From UBA5543 sp964464965 (GTDB lineage: Bacteria > Bacteroidota > Bacteroidia > Chitinophagales > Chitinophagaceae): DNA of 64,000 nt. Every line of letters begins with the position of its first letter. Position 1 is the first letter of the stretch. The position numbers and the translations under genes are program-made. The stretch is from positions 1 through 64,000 of the forward strand of contig CAYXHM010000007.1 in NCBI GenBank assembly GCA_964464965.1, in the 5' to 3' direction. Below are positions 25,156 to 34,401 of the stretch, one piece after another. Under the pieces are notes generated by a model. That model saw only the letters and a list, made by a program, of their open reading frames with translations. It was not told where the DNA came from and ran no database searches.

Positions 25156-25720
25156 ATTTCTTGTCCAGCCATTCGTCGGTAAAGTGCCGTGTGCCTTTAT
25201 CCTGCGAGAACTTTTGCTGGTTGTAGTCATCTGACGTGTTCCGTGGAATGGATAGGCTATCCCACTCGCCTTTCTTAAACAACTTGGCTGCAAAGACTAT
25301 CTGGCCTACATGGTAGCTATAGTGCGCTATCTGTCTGTTGATGGCTTCCAGCACGGTATGCCCTTCATTGCGTATATAAATGATCATGCCCAAATCATTG
25401 TCAGTAACGCTGTCCAGTGCGTTGAACAGGCATTGCCAGCCTTCTTCCCATTTCTGCATCATCACCTCACGGCTTTGCAGGTCATTGGCAAACTCTGCAT
25501 CACGCTGCCTCCAGGGCTTTTCGCCATCAGTCGTCAGGAAGTCTGTCCAGCGGCTCATCATATTGCCCCACATATGTTTTACTATGGTGCCTATGCTGTT
25601 GCTGTCTTCATTCGCCTGGAAAAAGAGTTGATGCTCTTCAAGCTGCACCATCGCTTTTTCTCCCAGCGATTTATAATACCTGAATTGCCTGTCGGCGCTT
25701 TTTAAATATCCTGTAGCCAT
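25154..25720 (-). CDS. DinB-superfamily protein (DUF1572)
   Basis: A 188-residue four-helix protein of the DinB/YfiT metalloenzyme-like superfamily. Histidines at about 49 (IVKHMWGNM) and in IAHYSYHVGQIV are in the usual metal-binding places. The family probably carries small-thiol-dependent transferase activity, but this branch is uncharacterised. It is the last gene of an operon with a GNAT acetyltransferase (9 bases upstream) and a branched-chain aminotransferase. Confidence 0.78.
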   Translation of the reverse strand: MATGYLKSADRQFRYYKSLGEKAMVQLEEHQLFFQANEDSNSIGTIVKHMWGNMMSRWTDFLTTDGEKPWRQRDAEFANDLQSREVMMQKWEEGWQCLFNALDSVTDNDLGMIIYIRNEGHTVLEAINRQIAHYSYHVGQIVFAAKLFKKGEWDSLSIPRNTSDDYNQQKFSQDKGTRHFTDEWLDKK

Positions 25721-25729
25721 TCTGTGTAG

Positions 25730-26182
25730 TTATTGCTGTTTATAAATATTCGCACGTGTCAGCTCCATCCACTTTTCAGGTTCGCTCACAGGTTCAAATC
25801 CATATTGCGCATACAACCCGTGTGCATCCAGTGTGCCCAAAAATAACTTTCTCAGCTTTTGTACCCAATCTATTCCTGTTAAAACTTCCATCATCTTCTT
25901 ACTCAGTCCTTTGCCACGGTGTTCTTCCTCTATATATACATCGCCCAGCCATGCAACAGTTGCATAGTCTGTTACAAACCTTGCATAACCAACCTGTATA
26001 CCATCTTTTAAAACTGCTATGCAAAAAGAATTGTCAAAAGCATTCTTTACCACTTCAAGCGGTATGTTCTGCACCCAATACGACTTTTCAGACAGCCATT
26101 TGTGTATAGCCTCAGGCTGCATCCGGCTTTTGTCTGTGGTGATAACATAATCACCATGCTGTATATTGATGATCTTTTTCAT
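25730..26182 (-). CDS. GNAT family N-acetyltransferase
   Basis: A 150-residue single-domain acetyltransferase. The acetyl-CoA-binding motif A is VYIEEEHRGKGLSKKMMEVL, preceded by a GYARFVTDYATVAWLGD strand. The C-terminus (YAQYGFEPVSEPEKWM) is typical. The acceptor cannot be deduced. Its ATG lies 3 bases after the aminotransferase stop, so the two genes are co-transcribed. Confidence 0.85.
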   Translation of the reverse strand: MKKIINIQHGDYVITTDKSRMQPEAIHKWLSEKSYWVQNIPLEVVKNAFDNSFCIAVLKDGIQVGYARFVTDYATVAWLGDVYIEEEHRGKGLSKKMMEVLTGIDWVQKLRKLFLGTLDAHGLYAQYGFEPVSEPEKWMELTRANIYKQQ

Positions 26183-26185
26183 TGT

Positions 26186-27226
26186 TTAGATAATGCTGTT
26201 CCATTTATACTTATCAGGTACCGCTCCTTTTCTTACGTTGTCCAGTGCCTTTTTTAGTTTCATTGCGATGCCATCTTCTGCCAGGTAGCAGTTATAATCT
26301 TTACCACCTATGCTTATTACTTCTATAGGAGCTACTACTGCAGCAGTGCCTGCGCCAAAAGCTTCTACGCGCTTGCCATTTTCCAGTGCATCTTTTATCT
26401 CTCTGTGTGTTACGGGGCGTACAGCTATATTAATGCCCATGTCTTTAGCCAATGCCAGCAGCGAGTCGCGGGTTACGCCATCCAGTATAGTGCCTCCAAG
26501 TGGGGGTGTAACCAGTACATTGTCCATAAAGAACATCAGGTTCATTGTGCCGGATTCTTCAATAAACTCATGGTTGCGGCTGTCTGTCCATATTACCTGG
26601 TCGTAGCCCGCCATTTGTGCTTTTTTTGCAGGATAGTAAGAGCCGCCGTAGTTACCACCACATTTTGCATAGCCTGTGCCACCAGACGCGGCCCTGCTAT
26701 GTTCTTCTTCCACACGAACCTTCAACGGTTTGGCATAGTACTGGTAGGCGGGGGTACATACTATCATGAAAATGTACTCATCTGATATTTTAACACCCAG
26801 CCTTTCTTCAGATGCTATCATAAAAGGACGCAGGTACAGTGAGCCGTTCTCGTCTTCTGGTATCCAGCCTGCTTCCAACTGTACTAACTGCTTCAATGCT
26901 TCCTGGAAGAGTGTTTCAGGCACAGTGGGCATGCACATACGTTCCAGCGAACGGCAAAAGCGTTCGTAATGCTTTTCAGGTCTGAAGATGTTTGTTCTGC
27001 CATCGTTCATCCTGAAAGCTTTCATTCCTTCAAAAACAGTTTGGCCATAATGCAGGCACAGCGCTATAGGGCTCATGCTCAGGTTCTCAAAAGGTACTAT
27101 ACGGCTGTTGTTCCATTTGCCATCTGTATATTCTGCAATAAACATGTGGTCTGTAGGAGTTATGCCAAAAGGTATAGATTTAGTATCCTTTACCTGTTTG
27201 TCCTGCTTTTCAGTTATGGTTATCAT
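26186..27226 (-). CDS. ilvE: branched-chain amino acid aminotransferase
   Basis: A 346-residue PLP enzyme of fold type IV (class II BCAT type). The PLP lysine is Lys188 in GTGYAKCGGNYGG. Other marks are HYGQTVFEGMKAF, FRPEKHYERF, EFIEESGTMNLMFF and GTAAVVAPI. It catalyses reversible transfer between 2-oxoglutarate and Leu, Ile or Val. It heads an operon with the GNAT and DUF1572 genes. Confidence 0.94.
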   Translation of the reverse strand: MITITEKQDKQVKDTKSIPFGITPTDHMFIAEYTDGKWNNSRIVPFENLSMSPIALCLHYGQTVFEGMKAFRMNDGRTNIFRPEKHYERFCRSLERMCMPTVPETLFQEALKQLVQLEAGWIPEDENGSLYLRPFMIASEERLGVKISDEYIFMIVCTPAYQYYAKPLKVRVEEEHSRAASGGTGYAKCGGNYGGSYYPAKKAQMAGYDQVIWTDSRNHEFIEESGTMNLMFFMDNVLVTPPLGGTILDGVTRDSLLALAKDMGINIAVRPVTHREIKDALENGKRVEAFGAGTAAVVAPIEVISIGGKDYNCYLAEDGIAMKLKKALDNVRKGAVPDKYKWNSII

Positions 27227-27261
27227 ACTGTCTTCTTTTAATGGTTTTGAATGATAAATAC

Positions 27262-28215
27262 TTATTCCGCTGCCTGCACCACGTTTGTGGGCATAGTCCC
27301 TGCTGACAATAAGCTGTCTTTTATTTTTTGTTTTTTATATCCTGCATTCACTATATACACACCTGATACAATCGCTATAAACGATAATGCCGTGTACCAG
27401 GTCAGCTTCTCGTTAAGAATGAAATAGCCGAGTATTACCGCCACCAATGGATTTACATATGCATACAAAGTTACAATACCTACAGGCAATACCTTAAGGG
27501 CATACATGTAGGCGGTATATGCTGCTACGGAGCCCACAACAATCAGGTAAGCCATAGACCACATTGCTTCAGGTTGAAATGGCTCAAAGTTGTCGAAGCT
27601 GTCAATAAGCGGGCTGCATAACAGCAGGAAAATACCCCCATACAGTAATTGCATGGCTGCATTAAACAGTGCGTTAAAAGTCTTTTTGGGTTTGCTGTTG
27701 ATGATACTGCCATATGCCCAGCTAATAGTACCTATATATATAGCTACAATACCCCACAGGTATGACGGGTTTGCAAGGTCAGCAACATTGTCTTTGAAGA
27801 TAAATGCCACCCCGCCCAGCGCCAGTAATAAGCCTGCAAGTATTATACCGTTTACCTTTTCTTTTTTTGAAACAATGATATTGAGCAATACCGCATTCAA
27901 TGGCATCAGCGAGCATATCAATGCTGCTACACCGCTGGGTATATACTTTTCTGTATAGGACACTATGCCATTGCCGATTGTAATGAGTAAAAGTCCCGAA
28001 ATGATATTGGCTTTTGTCGTTGCCCATGAAAGATCAGCTTTCCGGTTCAGGGCCAGTGCAATAGCTGCTAATATCACACCCGATATAACCTGCCGTAACC
28101 CGGCAAAGAGGAATGCGGGGTAGTGCAGTACGCCAATCCTTATAGCTAAATAAGTTGTGCCCCAGCCTATGCTGATGAATATTAATGCCAAATACGCCTT
28201 GGTAATCCTGCTCAT
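27262..28215 (-). CDS. EamA/DMT-superfamily exporter
   Basis: A 317-residue membrane protein with ten hydrophobic helices in two EamA repeats (the first opens with ISIGWGTTYLAIRIG, the second with WGIVAIYIGTISWAYGS). DMT-type EamA proteins commonly export amino acids, metabolites or drugs. It is divergent from a MocR-type regulator with 84 bases between the start codons. Such regulators often control the transporter they face, so an amine or amino acid substrate is plausible. Confidence 0.88.
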   Translation of the reverse strand: MSRITKAYLALIFISIGWGTTYLAIRIGVLHYPAFLFAGLRQVISGVILAAIALALNRKADLSWATTKANIISGLLLITIGNGIVSYTEKYIPSGVAALICSLMPLNAVLLNIIVSKKEKVNGIILAGLLLALGGVAFIFKDNVADLANPSYLWGIVAIYIGTISWAYGSIINSKPKKTFNALFNAAMQLLYGGIFLLLCSPLIDSFDNFEPFQPEAMWSMAYLIVVGSVAAYTAYMYALKVLPVGIVTLYAYVNPLVAVILGYFILNEKLTWYTALSFIAIVSGVYIVNAGYKKQKIKDSLLSAGTMPTNVVQAAE

Positions 28216-28286
28216 TTCTATGCAAAGATGAATTAAATTTGAAAATCAAAACAGATACAATTTTCTTATTTTCGACCAGAACAGTT

Positions 28287-28294
28287 TAAATTTG
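28287..28294 (+). promoter_or_regulatory. -7 box (TAAATTTG) of the MocR gene, almost leaderless
   Basis: TAAATTTG lies 5 bases before the ATG at 28300. TTAAATTTG also occurs as AATTAAATTTGAAA at 28230-28243; the two copies could be direct-repeat operator halves for the regulator. Confidence 0.45.
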
Positions 28295-28299
28295 TGTTA

Positions 28300-29730
28300 A
28301 TGAAAACTATCCAGGGTAATCATAAGTATCTGTCTATCGCAGATGATATAGAACAGCGCATTATGAACAATGTATTGCGCATAGGGGAGAAGTTGCCGAG
28401 CGTGCGCGCACTCAGCAAAATGCATGATGTAAGCATGAGTACAACCCTGCAGGCATATTACCACCTGGAGGGAAAGGGGCTGGTAGAAGCACGGCCACAA
28501 TCAGGGTATTTTGTCAGGTTCAACCCGTCACGCTTTCCTAAGAAGATTGAGAAAAGCAATCCAAGTCTTGTGGCAAAGGCTAAGAGTGTTGAGGCTATCA
28601 TATCAGAAGTGTATGATGAGTTTGCTATGCCCGGTATGATGCGTTTCTCTCTTAGCCTGCCGTCGCCTGAACTGCTGCCTGTGGCCAAGCTGAATAAGGC
28701 TATGGTGCAGGCTATGCGCGAATTGCCTGCAAGCGGCACTTCTTATGAAAGTGTACAGGGCAACAGTTCATTACGCAGGCAGATAGCAAAGACATCTATT
28801 GAATGGGGCGGACATTTGGCACCGGATGATATTGTTACCACGGCAGGTTGTATGAGTGCTATTTCTTATTGCCTGTTGTCGCTGACCAAGCCGGGTGATA
28901 CAATAGCTGTTGAAAGCCCGGTATATTTTGGAATGCTCCGTTTTGCAGAAAGTATAGGGCTGAAGGTACTGGAATTGCCTACGGACCCGGATACAGGTGT
29001 TGACCCGGATGATGTAAAAAAGGCATTAAATAAGTATGATATAAAGGCATGTTTTTTTGTCACCAACTTCAGTAACCCGCTAGGCTATTGTATGCCCGAT
29101 GAACAAAAACAGGCTATGGTGAAATTGTTATCTCATCATGGTGTGCCACTGATAGAAGACGACCTGTATGCAGATGTGTATTTCGGAAAACAACGACCTA
29201 AATCATGCAAGAGTTTTGATGAAGAAGGAAATGTACTCTGGTGCAGCTCTATATCTAAAACATTGGCCCCGGGTTTCAGGGTAGGGTGGGTAGCGCCCGG
29301 TAAATATGCCAAGAAGGTGAAACGCCTGAAACTTTATAACAGCATCACATCGGCCACTCCGCAACAGGCGGCCATAGCCAACTTCCTGGCAGAGGGAAGA
29401 TATGAACACCACATGCGCAAAATGAGGCAGACCTTACATGCCAATAGCTTACTGTTTACACGTGCCATTAACGAATACTTTCCTGATAATATTAAAATGA
29501 GTGCACCAAAGGGTGGTTTTACTTTATGGCTGGAACTGGATAAGAAAATAGATACTTATACATTGTACAGGGAGGCTATACAACATAAGATAAGTATTGC
29601 ACCGGGAAGCATGTTCACATTGCAGGAACGATACGGCAATTGCCTGCGCATCAGCTTCGGTATGCCCTGGGACAACCATGTGGACAGAGCCCTGAAAACA
29701 TTGGGCGGGTTAGTAAAAAGAATGATGTAG
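28300..29730 (+). CDS. MocR/GntR-type regulator with PLP aminotransferase domain
   Basis: A 476-residue fusion protein. Residues about 1-75 are a GntR winged helix-turn-helix (SIADDIEQRIMNN, then LPSVRALSKMHDVSMSTTLQAYYHLEGKGLV). The rest is a class I/II aminotransferase fold, with FFVTNFSNPLGY, LIEDDLYADVYF and the PLP lysine in SSISKTLAPGFRVGW. MocR proteins sense an amine or amino acid through PLP and regulate nearby genes; the divergent DMT exporter is the likely target. ATG 28300 is chosen because a -7 box ends at 28294; a GTG at 28294 would overlap the box. Confidence 0.88.
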   Translation: MKTIQGNHKYLSIADDIEQRIMNNVLRIGEKLPSVRALSKMHDVSMSTTLQAYYHLEGKGLVEARPQSGYFVRFNPSRFPKKIEKSNPSLVAKAKSVEAIISEVYDEFAMPGMMRFSLSLPSPELLPVAKLNKAMVQAMRELPASGTSYESVQGNSSLRRQIAKTSIEWGGHLAPDDIVTTAGCMSAISYCLLSLTKPGDTIAVESPVYFGMLRFAESIGLKVLELPTDPDTGVDPDDVKKALNKYDIKACFFVTNFSNPLGYCMPDEQKQAMVKLLSHHGVPLIEDDLYADVYFGKQRPKSCKSFDEEGNVLWCSSISKTLAPGFRVGWVAPGKYAKKVKRLKLYNSITSATPQQAAIANFLAEGRYEHHMRKMRQTLHANSLLFTRAINEYFPDNIKMSAPKGGFTLWLELDKKIDTYTLYREAIQHKISIAPGSMFTLQERYGNCLRISFGMPWDNHVDRALKTLGGLVKRMM

Positions 29731-29765
29731 GGCATGACGGGTATATCATGCCCTAAGTATGTGTT

Positions 29766-30191
29766 TTAAGCAATGCCGATGTGATGGGCCGGCTGTGGCT
29801 TTTTATACAGGCTGTACAGTATCAAAGCTATGATGCTGAAGATGCTTTCTATCATCAGCCATTGCGAACCAAAATCGCCTAACGCACCATCGGCTACTAT
29901 AGTTATACACCTGGATATAGCGTAGGCTCCCCAGAAGAGACCGAGGAATGCCAGGGCTTTGCGGATGTCCTTAATAAGAAGGTATACCAGTTGTATAATG
30001 ATAACCAGCCCCACACCCCCGTATATTCCTCTTATTGAACTGTAGGCGTCTGTGTTGGGGAGGTTGACCTGCACAAGGTCCATGACAGACTGCGGGTTGG
30101 CCATAGCCATAAGGCTAACCATTAGTAAAGAACATGCGGAAAAGATAATAAATGCGCCTGCTAAGATTCTGATAATTTTGTTCTTGTTCAT
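29766..30191 (-). CDS. DUF4345-like membrane protein
   Basis: A 141-residue protein with four membrane segments. The conserved YSSIRGIYGGVGLVII stretch in loop/helix 2 and LFWGAYAISRCITI in helix 3 match the DUF4345 pattern. The function is unknown. It is a stand-alone gene converging with the MocR regulator. Confidence 0.72.
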   Translation of the reverse strand: MNKNKIIRILAGAFIIFSACSLLMVSLMAMANPQSVMDLVQVNLPNTDAYSSIRGIYGGVGLVIIIQLVYLLIKDIRKALAFLGLFWGAYAISRCITIVADGALGDFGSQWLMIESIFSIIALILYSLYKKPQPAHHIGIA

Positions 30192-30358
30192 AAATTTTAA
30201 TTTTACACAAAAGTGCGTTGGGTAGCCGGGTTAAATCTTGGCATAGCACAAGATTTAGTATGATTGTTGCCTGGTAGCTTTAACATAAACCTAACCATGC
30301 TTTAACTATTTATTGCAGTTTTCAGCGTGTCATAGCTGTAACAGCTCAAACTGTTTTT

Positions 30359-31213
30359 ATGAAACTTACACTTACTATATGCATCGCAATTATGATGTTG
30401 AATGCTATACATGCTCAAACACCTGCCGGGAAGTTGTCTGCGTCGGACTCCATCCTGGTAGATGGTTATTGGAAAAAGGCAAACAAGGTAAAGCTGTTTT
30501 CGCAGGCAAGGCAGGCATACCTGGATAGTGCCCTCGCCATAATGCCATGGAATGCATACTACTGGCAGCAAAAAGCAATGCCCCTGAGTAAACAGATGAA
30601 ACACGAACTGGCCCAGCCTTACCTGGACAGCGCTGTAAAGTATAATCCTAAAAAGTACCTTGACTACCGGGGGTATATGAATTGTATCTTCAGAAAGAAT
30701 TATCGCGATGCATTAGCAGATTTTTACGCTGCCAAAGCATTGAACGGAAACAGTGGTGTTATGGACCATCCGTATGATTTTTATATTGGCCTGTGCCTTT
30801 TACAACTGAATAATTTTGATTCTGCCAGGACTTGTTTTCAGAAATGTATTGACGAGAAAACAGCGCGGCACGGCGCAGCGTGGACGCATCCTTTGCACTG
30901 GTTTTACCTGAGCGTAACAGATGATGAGCTTGGCAACACAGATATGGCCATGCAACATATTGACACCTGTCTTAAAATGAACCCAACTTTCCCCGATGCA
31001 TGGTATGTTAAAGCGGAATATTTAGAAGACAGGAAACAATATAAGGATGCACTTGCTGCGGCCTTAAAAGCTGATAGCCTGTTGCAAAAAGGCTATAGCA
31101 TGAATGAAGATGGGGGCCGGTATGAGCATTACCCTTACGGATTGAACAGGTATTACCTTGCAGGAACTATATCCCGGCTGCAAAAAGTAGCTGCAACTAA
31201 TGGTACAAAGTGA
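30359..31213 (+). CDS. exported tetratricopeptide-repeat protein
   Basis: A 284-residue protein with a signal peptide (ends NAIHAQ) and about six TPR-like helical pairs (for example PWNAYYWQQKAMPLSK, AQPYLDSAVKYNPK, MAMQHIDTCLKMNPTFPDAWYVKAE). TPRs mediate protein contacts; nothing shows the partner. The start follows a short leader. A small lipoprotein gene follows 71 bases later. Confidence 0.75.
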   Translation: MKLTLTICIAIMMLNAIHAQTPAGKLSASDSILVDGYWKKANKVKLFSQARQAYLDSALAIMPWNAYYWQQKAMPLSKQMKHELAQPYLDSAVKYNPKKYLDYRGYMNCIFRKNYRDALADFYAAKALNGNSGVMDHPYDFYIGLCLLQLNNFDSARTCFQKCIDEKTARHGAAWTHPLHWFYLSVTDDELGNTDMAMQHIDTCLKMNPTFPDAWYVKAEYLEDRKQYKDALAAALKADSLLQKGYSMNEDGGRYEHYPYGLNRYYLAGTISRLQKVAATNGTK

Positions 31214-31284
31214 GTTATTTGTGACTGCCGGTGCAACTATTTGTCATTTACGGGTGTTATAATACCACGCAAAAAATGACAACT

Positions 31285-31500
31285 ATGAAACAATTACTGA
31301 TAATAATGATTTTATGTACGTCCGTAGCTGTATTGCCGGGCTGCAAGAAGAAGAAAAGTGGTGTATGCTATTGCAAATACCTGAGCGGTGATAAAAAAGA
31401 GTATGACCTGACCGGGCTTGACAGAAGCGTAGCAAGAGATTCTTGCGGTAAATTAGATGGTTATGCGGGTGCCTTTGCAGGCGACTGCGATTTGAAATAA
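31285..31500 (+). CDS. small cysteine-rich lipoprotein
   Basis: A 71-residue protein with a lipobox-like VLPGC at residues 15-19 followed by a run of lysines, then CYCKYLSGDKKEYDL and two further cysteines (DSCGK, GDCDL). Four cysteines after the lipid cysteine could form two disulfides. The ATG at 31285 places the lipobox at normal distance; 31276 is an alternative. Function unknown. Confidence 0.6.
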   Translation: MKQLLIIMILCTSVAVLPGCKKKKSGVCYCKYLSGDKKEYDLTGLDRSVARDSCGKLDGYAGAFAGDCDLK

Positions 31501-31510
31501 TTACAGGTAT

Positions 31511-31547
31511 AAAGGGTTGAAGCATTATCTTAATGCCTCAACCCTTT
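31511..31547. terminator. bidirectional rho-independent terminator
   Basis: AAAGGGTTGA-GCATT pairs with AATGC-TCAACCCTTT around a short loop, with T-runs on both strands. It separates the small lipoprotein from the convergent GT39-like gene. Confidence 0.82.
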
Positions 31548-33016
31548 TTCTCAAAAATAAATACCGTGCAGCCCGTGGTTTCATACTGCCTTTTTATTAA
31601 CGAGTATTTTTCAAAAACAGATTTTGTAAAATAACTGTCGAAAGGTATGGTGTATAGTAGTGCCGATGAGCCTGGCTGCTCTGCTGCAATAGTATGCAGC
31701 GCTTCTATGTTTATATTGTCTTTTACCAGCCGGGCGTTTTGAATGTTGTTCCATTTGTTCTTGTCAGGGTGGATTTGTGTGTAATACCTGTAAGATTCTA
31801 TAGCTCCTGTATATACATACAACTGCTCTGACCCTATTTTCTGCTGTGTTATGTAATCCAGTGCATCTGTCATTTGTTCGTGTTGAAGAGGGTGTTTGAT
31901 TACCTGTAGTGGATTGTTAAGAACAGCAAATATCAATAGTACAATACTTGTAATTATGCCAACTAATTTATAGCGAACCAATTGCTGCAGGCCTATTCCG
32001 ATAAGCAATAGTAGTACCGGCATGGAGAAAAGCGTAAGCCGGGGTATAAGGGAATATTGTTTTATTAATGCAGCAAACAACATTAATAAAACGGGTAACA
32101 GTAATAACAATGCGTCTGCTCTTCTTTTTATTATCAATACTATTATACCCAGCAGCATCAGTATTTTATTCACCATGAAAATATATGGTTTACCTCCCAT
32201 CGCATTCTGTAAGATTGCCTGGACAACATCATAGTTTTTTGCTACATCATCTGTATAATAAGGCATCCGTAGGAAATATTGCTGATGATAGCTGGCCAGG
32301 TATGAAGACTGTATCTGGTTGTCGAGGATGGTATAATAGTATATTGAAAACTGCACTGCCCATATTATAGCTATGAGGCACATGTTCAGCAATAATTTAT
32401 AATTACGATGCTGTAAACAGATAAAACCGTAATAACAGCCTACGCCAGCCAGTACAAATACAGAAGGCATACTGCTCCATACGGCTACACTGCCGGTTAG
32501 TAACCATATTAACGCGAAGCGCCTGGGTTTTGTTTGTGTGATGTCAATGTGCTTTGCCAGCCATATTATGACTAAACTTATTAAAGCATCAGGCATGTAT
32601 TGTTTCAACTCTGTGCTGTACCGCAAAAAGAATATACCTGTTGCAAAAATCAGCAAGGGATACCAACCTGCTTTTGCGTCTATATGTTGTTTCAGTACTT
32701 TGCTGAATATTATGAGCGCACCAATGCCCGACAATAATGGATATAACCTAAGCGCTTTTTCTCCATACCCGAATAACAATGTACATGTTTTTACCAGCCA
32801 CATGAAAATGGGTGGTGCGTATTGTTTATAGTCAAGCGCTTGTGCTAACGCCAGGAAATTTTTCTCTGCTATATTTAATGCTATGGCTACCTCATCAGTC
32901 CAGAGGCAGCGGTTGTTTATATAAACCACCAGGCGCAAAGCTATGCCCAGCATAATGATTGCAATAGGCGCCCAATCATAAAGACGGTCGTAAATAGTTG
33001 GCTTAGCAGCTTTCAC
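31538..33016 (-). CDS. glycosyltransferase family 39-like (GT-C) membrane protein
   Basis: A 492-residue polytopic protein with about eleven hydrophobic helices. The first periplasmic loop holds LWTDE (Asp41, Glu42), the GT-C metal-binding acidic motif of PMT/ArnT-like transferases that use lipid-linked sugars. The C-terminal part is a soluble domain (DYITQQKIGSEQLYVYTGAIESYRYY). The start is GTG (33016). The donor and acceptor are not visible. It lies 9 bases behind the amidotransferase-like gene and probably shares its transcript. Confidence 0.72.
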   Translation of the reverse strand: MKAAKPTIYDRLYDWAPIAIIMLGIALRLVVYINNRCLWTDEVAIALNIAEKNFLALAQALDYKQYAPPIFMWLVKTCTLLFGYGEKALRLYPLLSGIGALIIFSKVLKQHIDAKAGWYPLLIFATGIFFLRYSTELKQYMPDALISLVIIWLAKHIDITQTKPRRFALIWLLTGSVAVWSSMPSVFVLAGVGCYYGFICLQHRNYKLLLNMCLIAIIWAVQFSIYYYTILDNQIQSSYLASYHQQYFLRMPYYTDDVAKNYDVVQAILQNAMGGKPYIFMVNKILMLLGIIVLIIKRRADALLLLLPVLLMLFAALIKQYSLIPRLTLFSMPVLLLLIGIGLQQLVRYKLVGIITSIVLLIFAVLNNPLQVIKHPLQHEQMTDALDYITQQKIGSEQLYVYTGAIESYRYYTQIHPDKNKWNNIQNARLVKDNINIEALHTIAAEQPGSSALLYTIPFDSYFTKSVFEKYSLIKRQYETTGCTVFIFEKKG

Positions 33017-33025
33017 CGCTTTAAG

Positions 33026-34300
33026 TTACGTTTTCTTCGGTTTTTTCTTTGCAGCCGGAAATAATACGTTATTTAAAATCAGCCTGTAGCCGGGGCTGTT
33101 AGGGTGCAGGCTCAGGTCTGTAGGCGGGTCGCCTATGGCATGCTGGTAGTCTTCGGGGTCGTGCCCGCCGTAAAACGTCCAGGTTCCTTTGCCCAGTTCA
33201 CCGTGTATGTATCGTGCTTCATTAGCAGGTTTGCATTCTCCCATTACCAGTACACTTGTTTTCAGCACTTCTTTGCGGAAGGCGGTGGTCTGTCCCATAA
33301 AGCCTTTTACAGTTGTGGTATGGTTCTGGCACAGCATGGTGGGTATAGGGTCAAATTTGGCAGAGAAGGTAAACAGTGTAAAATAGTCGGTAGGCATCTG
33401 CACCATGCTGCCCCTTGTCTGTGTGGCATCTATAGTGCTGAATTCATACTCATAGGGGTTGCGCGAAAGAATATAATCCTTAAACGCAAAGCCCTGGCCG
33501 AAGTCCAGTTCGTTTTGAGCGTTGGGGCTGGATGGGTCGCCATCAAAAGGTATTTCGCATATGTCTGTATTTTGTGCAGCCAGCGATATGTCGTAGCTGT
33601 CGGTTGCAGAACACATAGCAAAAAGGTAACCACCACCGGCTACAAATGCCTGTATCTTTTGCGCAACAGCCAGTTTCAGTTTCGATACCTTTTTAAAGCC
33701 GTGCCTTGCAGCGGCAGCTTCGTTCACCTTCACTTCTTCCTGAAACCATGCCGCATTACGGTATGCTCCCCAGAATTTGCCGTATTGCCCGGTAAAATCT
33801 TCATGGTGGAGGTGCAGCCAGTCGTATTCCGGCAGCTTTTCCTGCAATACCTCATCATCATATATTTCATCATAAGGTATTTCCGCATAGGTAAGCACCA
33901 AGGTTACAGCATCATCCCAGGGCTGCTTGCCTTTAGGTGTATATACCGCTATTTTAGGCACCTTTTCCAGTTTAATGATATCACCGTTATAATCAGGGTC
34001 AGCTATTTTGTCGATGATACCGCTATACTGCGCATCGCTCATTACCCTGTAGCTAACCCCCCGCAGCTTGCACAGCTTTTCAATGTAGTCGGTTTGCACC
34101 ATGGCAAAACTGCCCCCTTCATAGTTCAGCAGCCAGTCTATTTCTATCTGTTTTTGCAGGGCAGCGTATGCTACGCCATATGCCTTCAGGTGGTTGGCCT
34201 GCTCATCTTCGTTCATAGGAATGAAGATCCTTGCAGCCCGGCTTTGTATAGAAACGACCAGTAAGGCCAGTAATAAAACGTATCGTAGGTTGAATGTCAT
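33026..34300 (-). CDS. periplasmic glutamine-amidotransferase-like protein (often named asparagine synthetase B)
   Basis: A 424-residue exported protein (signal peptide to about SRA). Residues 110-230 show a class-I amidotransferase/ThuA-like flavodoxin layout: KVPKIAVYTP, YDWLHLHHEDFTG, AFVAGGGYLFAMCSATDSYD with Cys229 in the nucleophile elbow position. The C-terminal region has KGTWTFYGGHDPEDYQHAIGDPPTDLSLHPNSPG, a conserved block. Homologues in Bacteroidota are carried as asparagine synthetase B, but the N-terminal glutaminase cysteine and the ATP-pyrophosphatase domain of AsnB are absent, so that name is doubtful. Function unknown. Confidence 0.68.
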   Translation of the reverse strand: MTFNLRYVLLLALLVVSIQSRAARIFIPMNEDEQANHLKAYGVAYAALQKQIEIDWLLNYEGGSFAMVQTDYIEKLCKLRGVSYRVMSDAQYSGIIDKIADPDYNGDIIKLEKVPKIAVYTPKGKQPWDDAVTLVLTYAEIPYDEIYDDEVLQEKLPEYDWLHLHHEDFTGQYGKFWGAYRNAAWFQEEVKVNEAAAARHGFKKVSKLKLAVAQKIQAFVAGGGYLFAMCSATDSYDISLAAQNTDICEIPFDGDPSSPNAQNELDFGQGFAFKDYILSRNPYEYEFSTIDATQTRGSMVQMPTDYFTLFTFSAKFDPIPTMLCQNHTTTVKGFMGQTTAFRKEVLKTSVLVMGECKPANEARYIHGELGKGTWTFYGGHDPEDYQHAIGDPPTDLSLHPNSPGYRLILNNVLFPAAKKKPKKT

Positions 34301-34385
34301 AAACTACGCCTAAGTTAAGCCATTCAGCGTATTGACGGATAAATGATTATTTTTTTTAACATCGTATAAACTTACTGCGGTTGGT

Positions 34386-34393
34386 TAACTTTG
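34386..34393 (+). promoter_or_regulatory. -7 box (TAACTTTG) of the ABC-2 permease gene
   Basis: TAACTTTG ends 8 bases before the ATG at 34402, giving a very short leader. No TTTG at the usual -33 distance. Confidence 0.45.
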
Positions 34394-34401
34394 CCGGCAA
34401 T

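Noticed and set aside
33104..34264. 386-codon plus-strand frame opposite the amidotransferase-like gene
   Set aside because: Antisense shadow of a conserved exported protein; composition rich in Cys, His and Tyr typical of reverse-frame reading.
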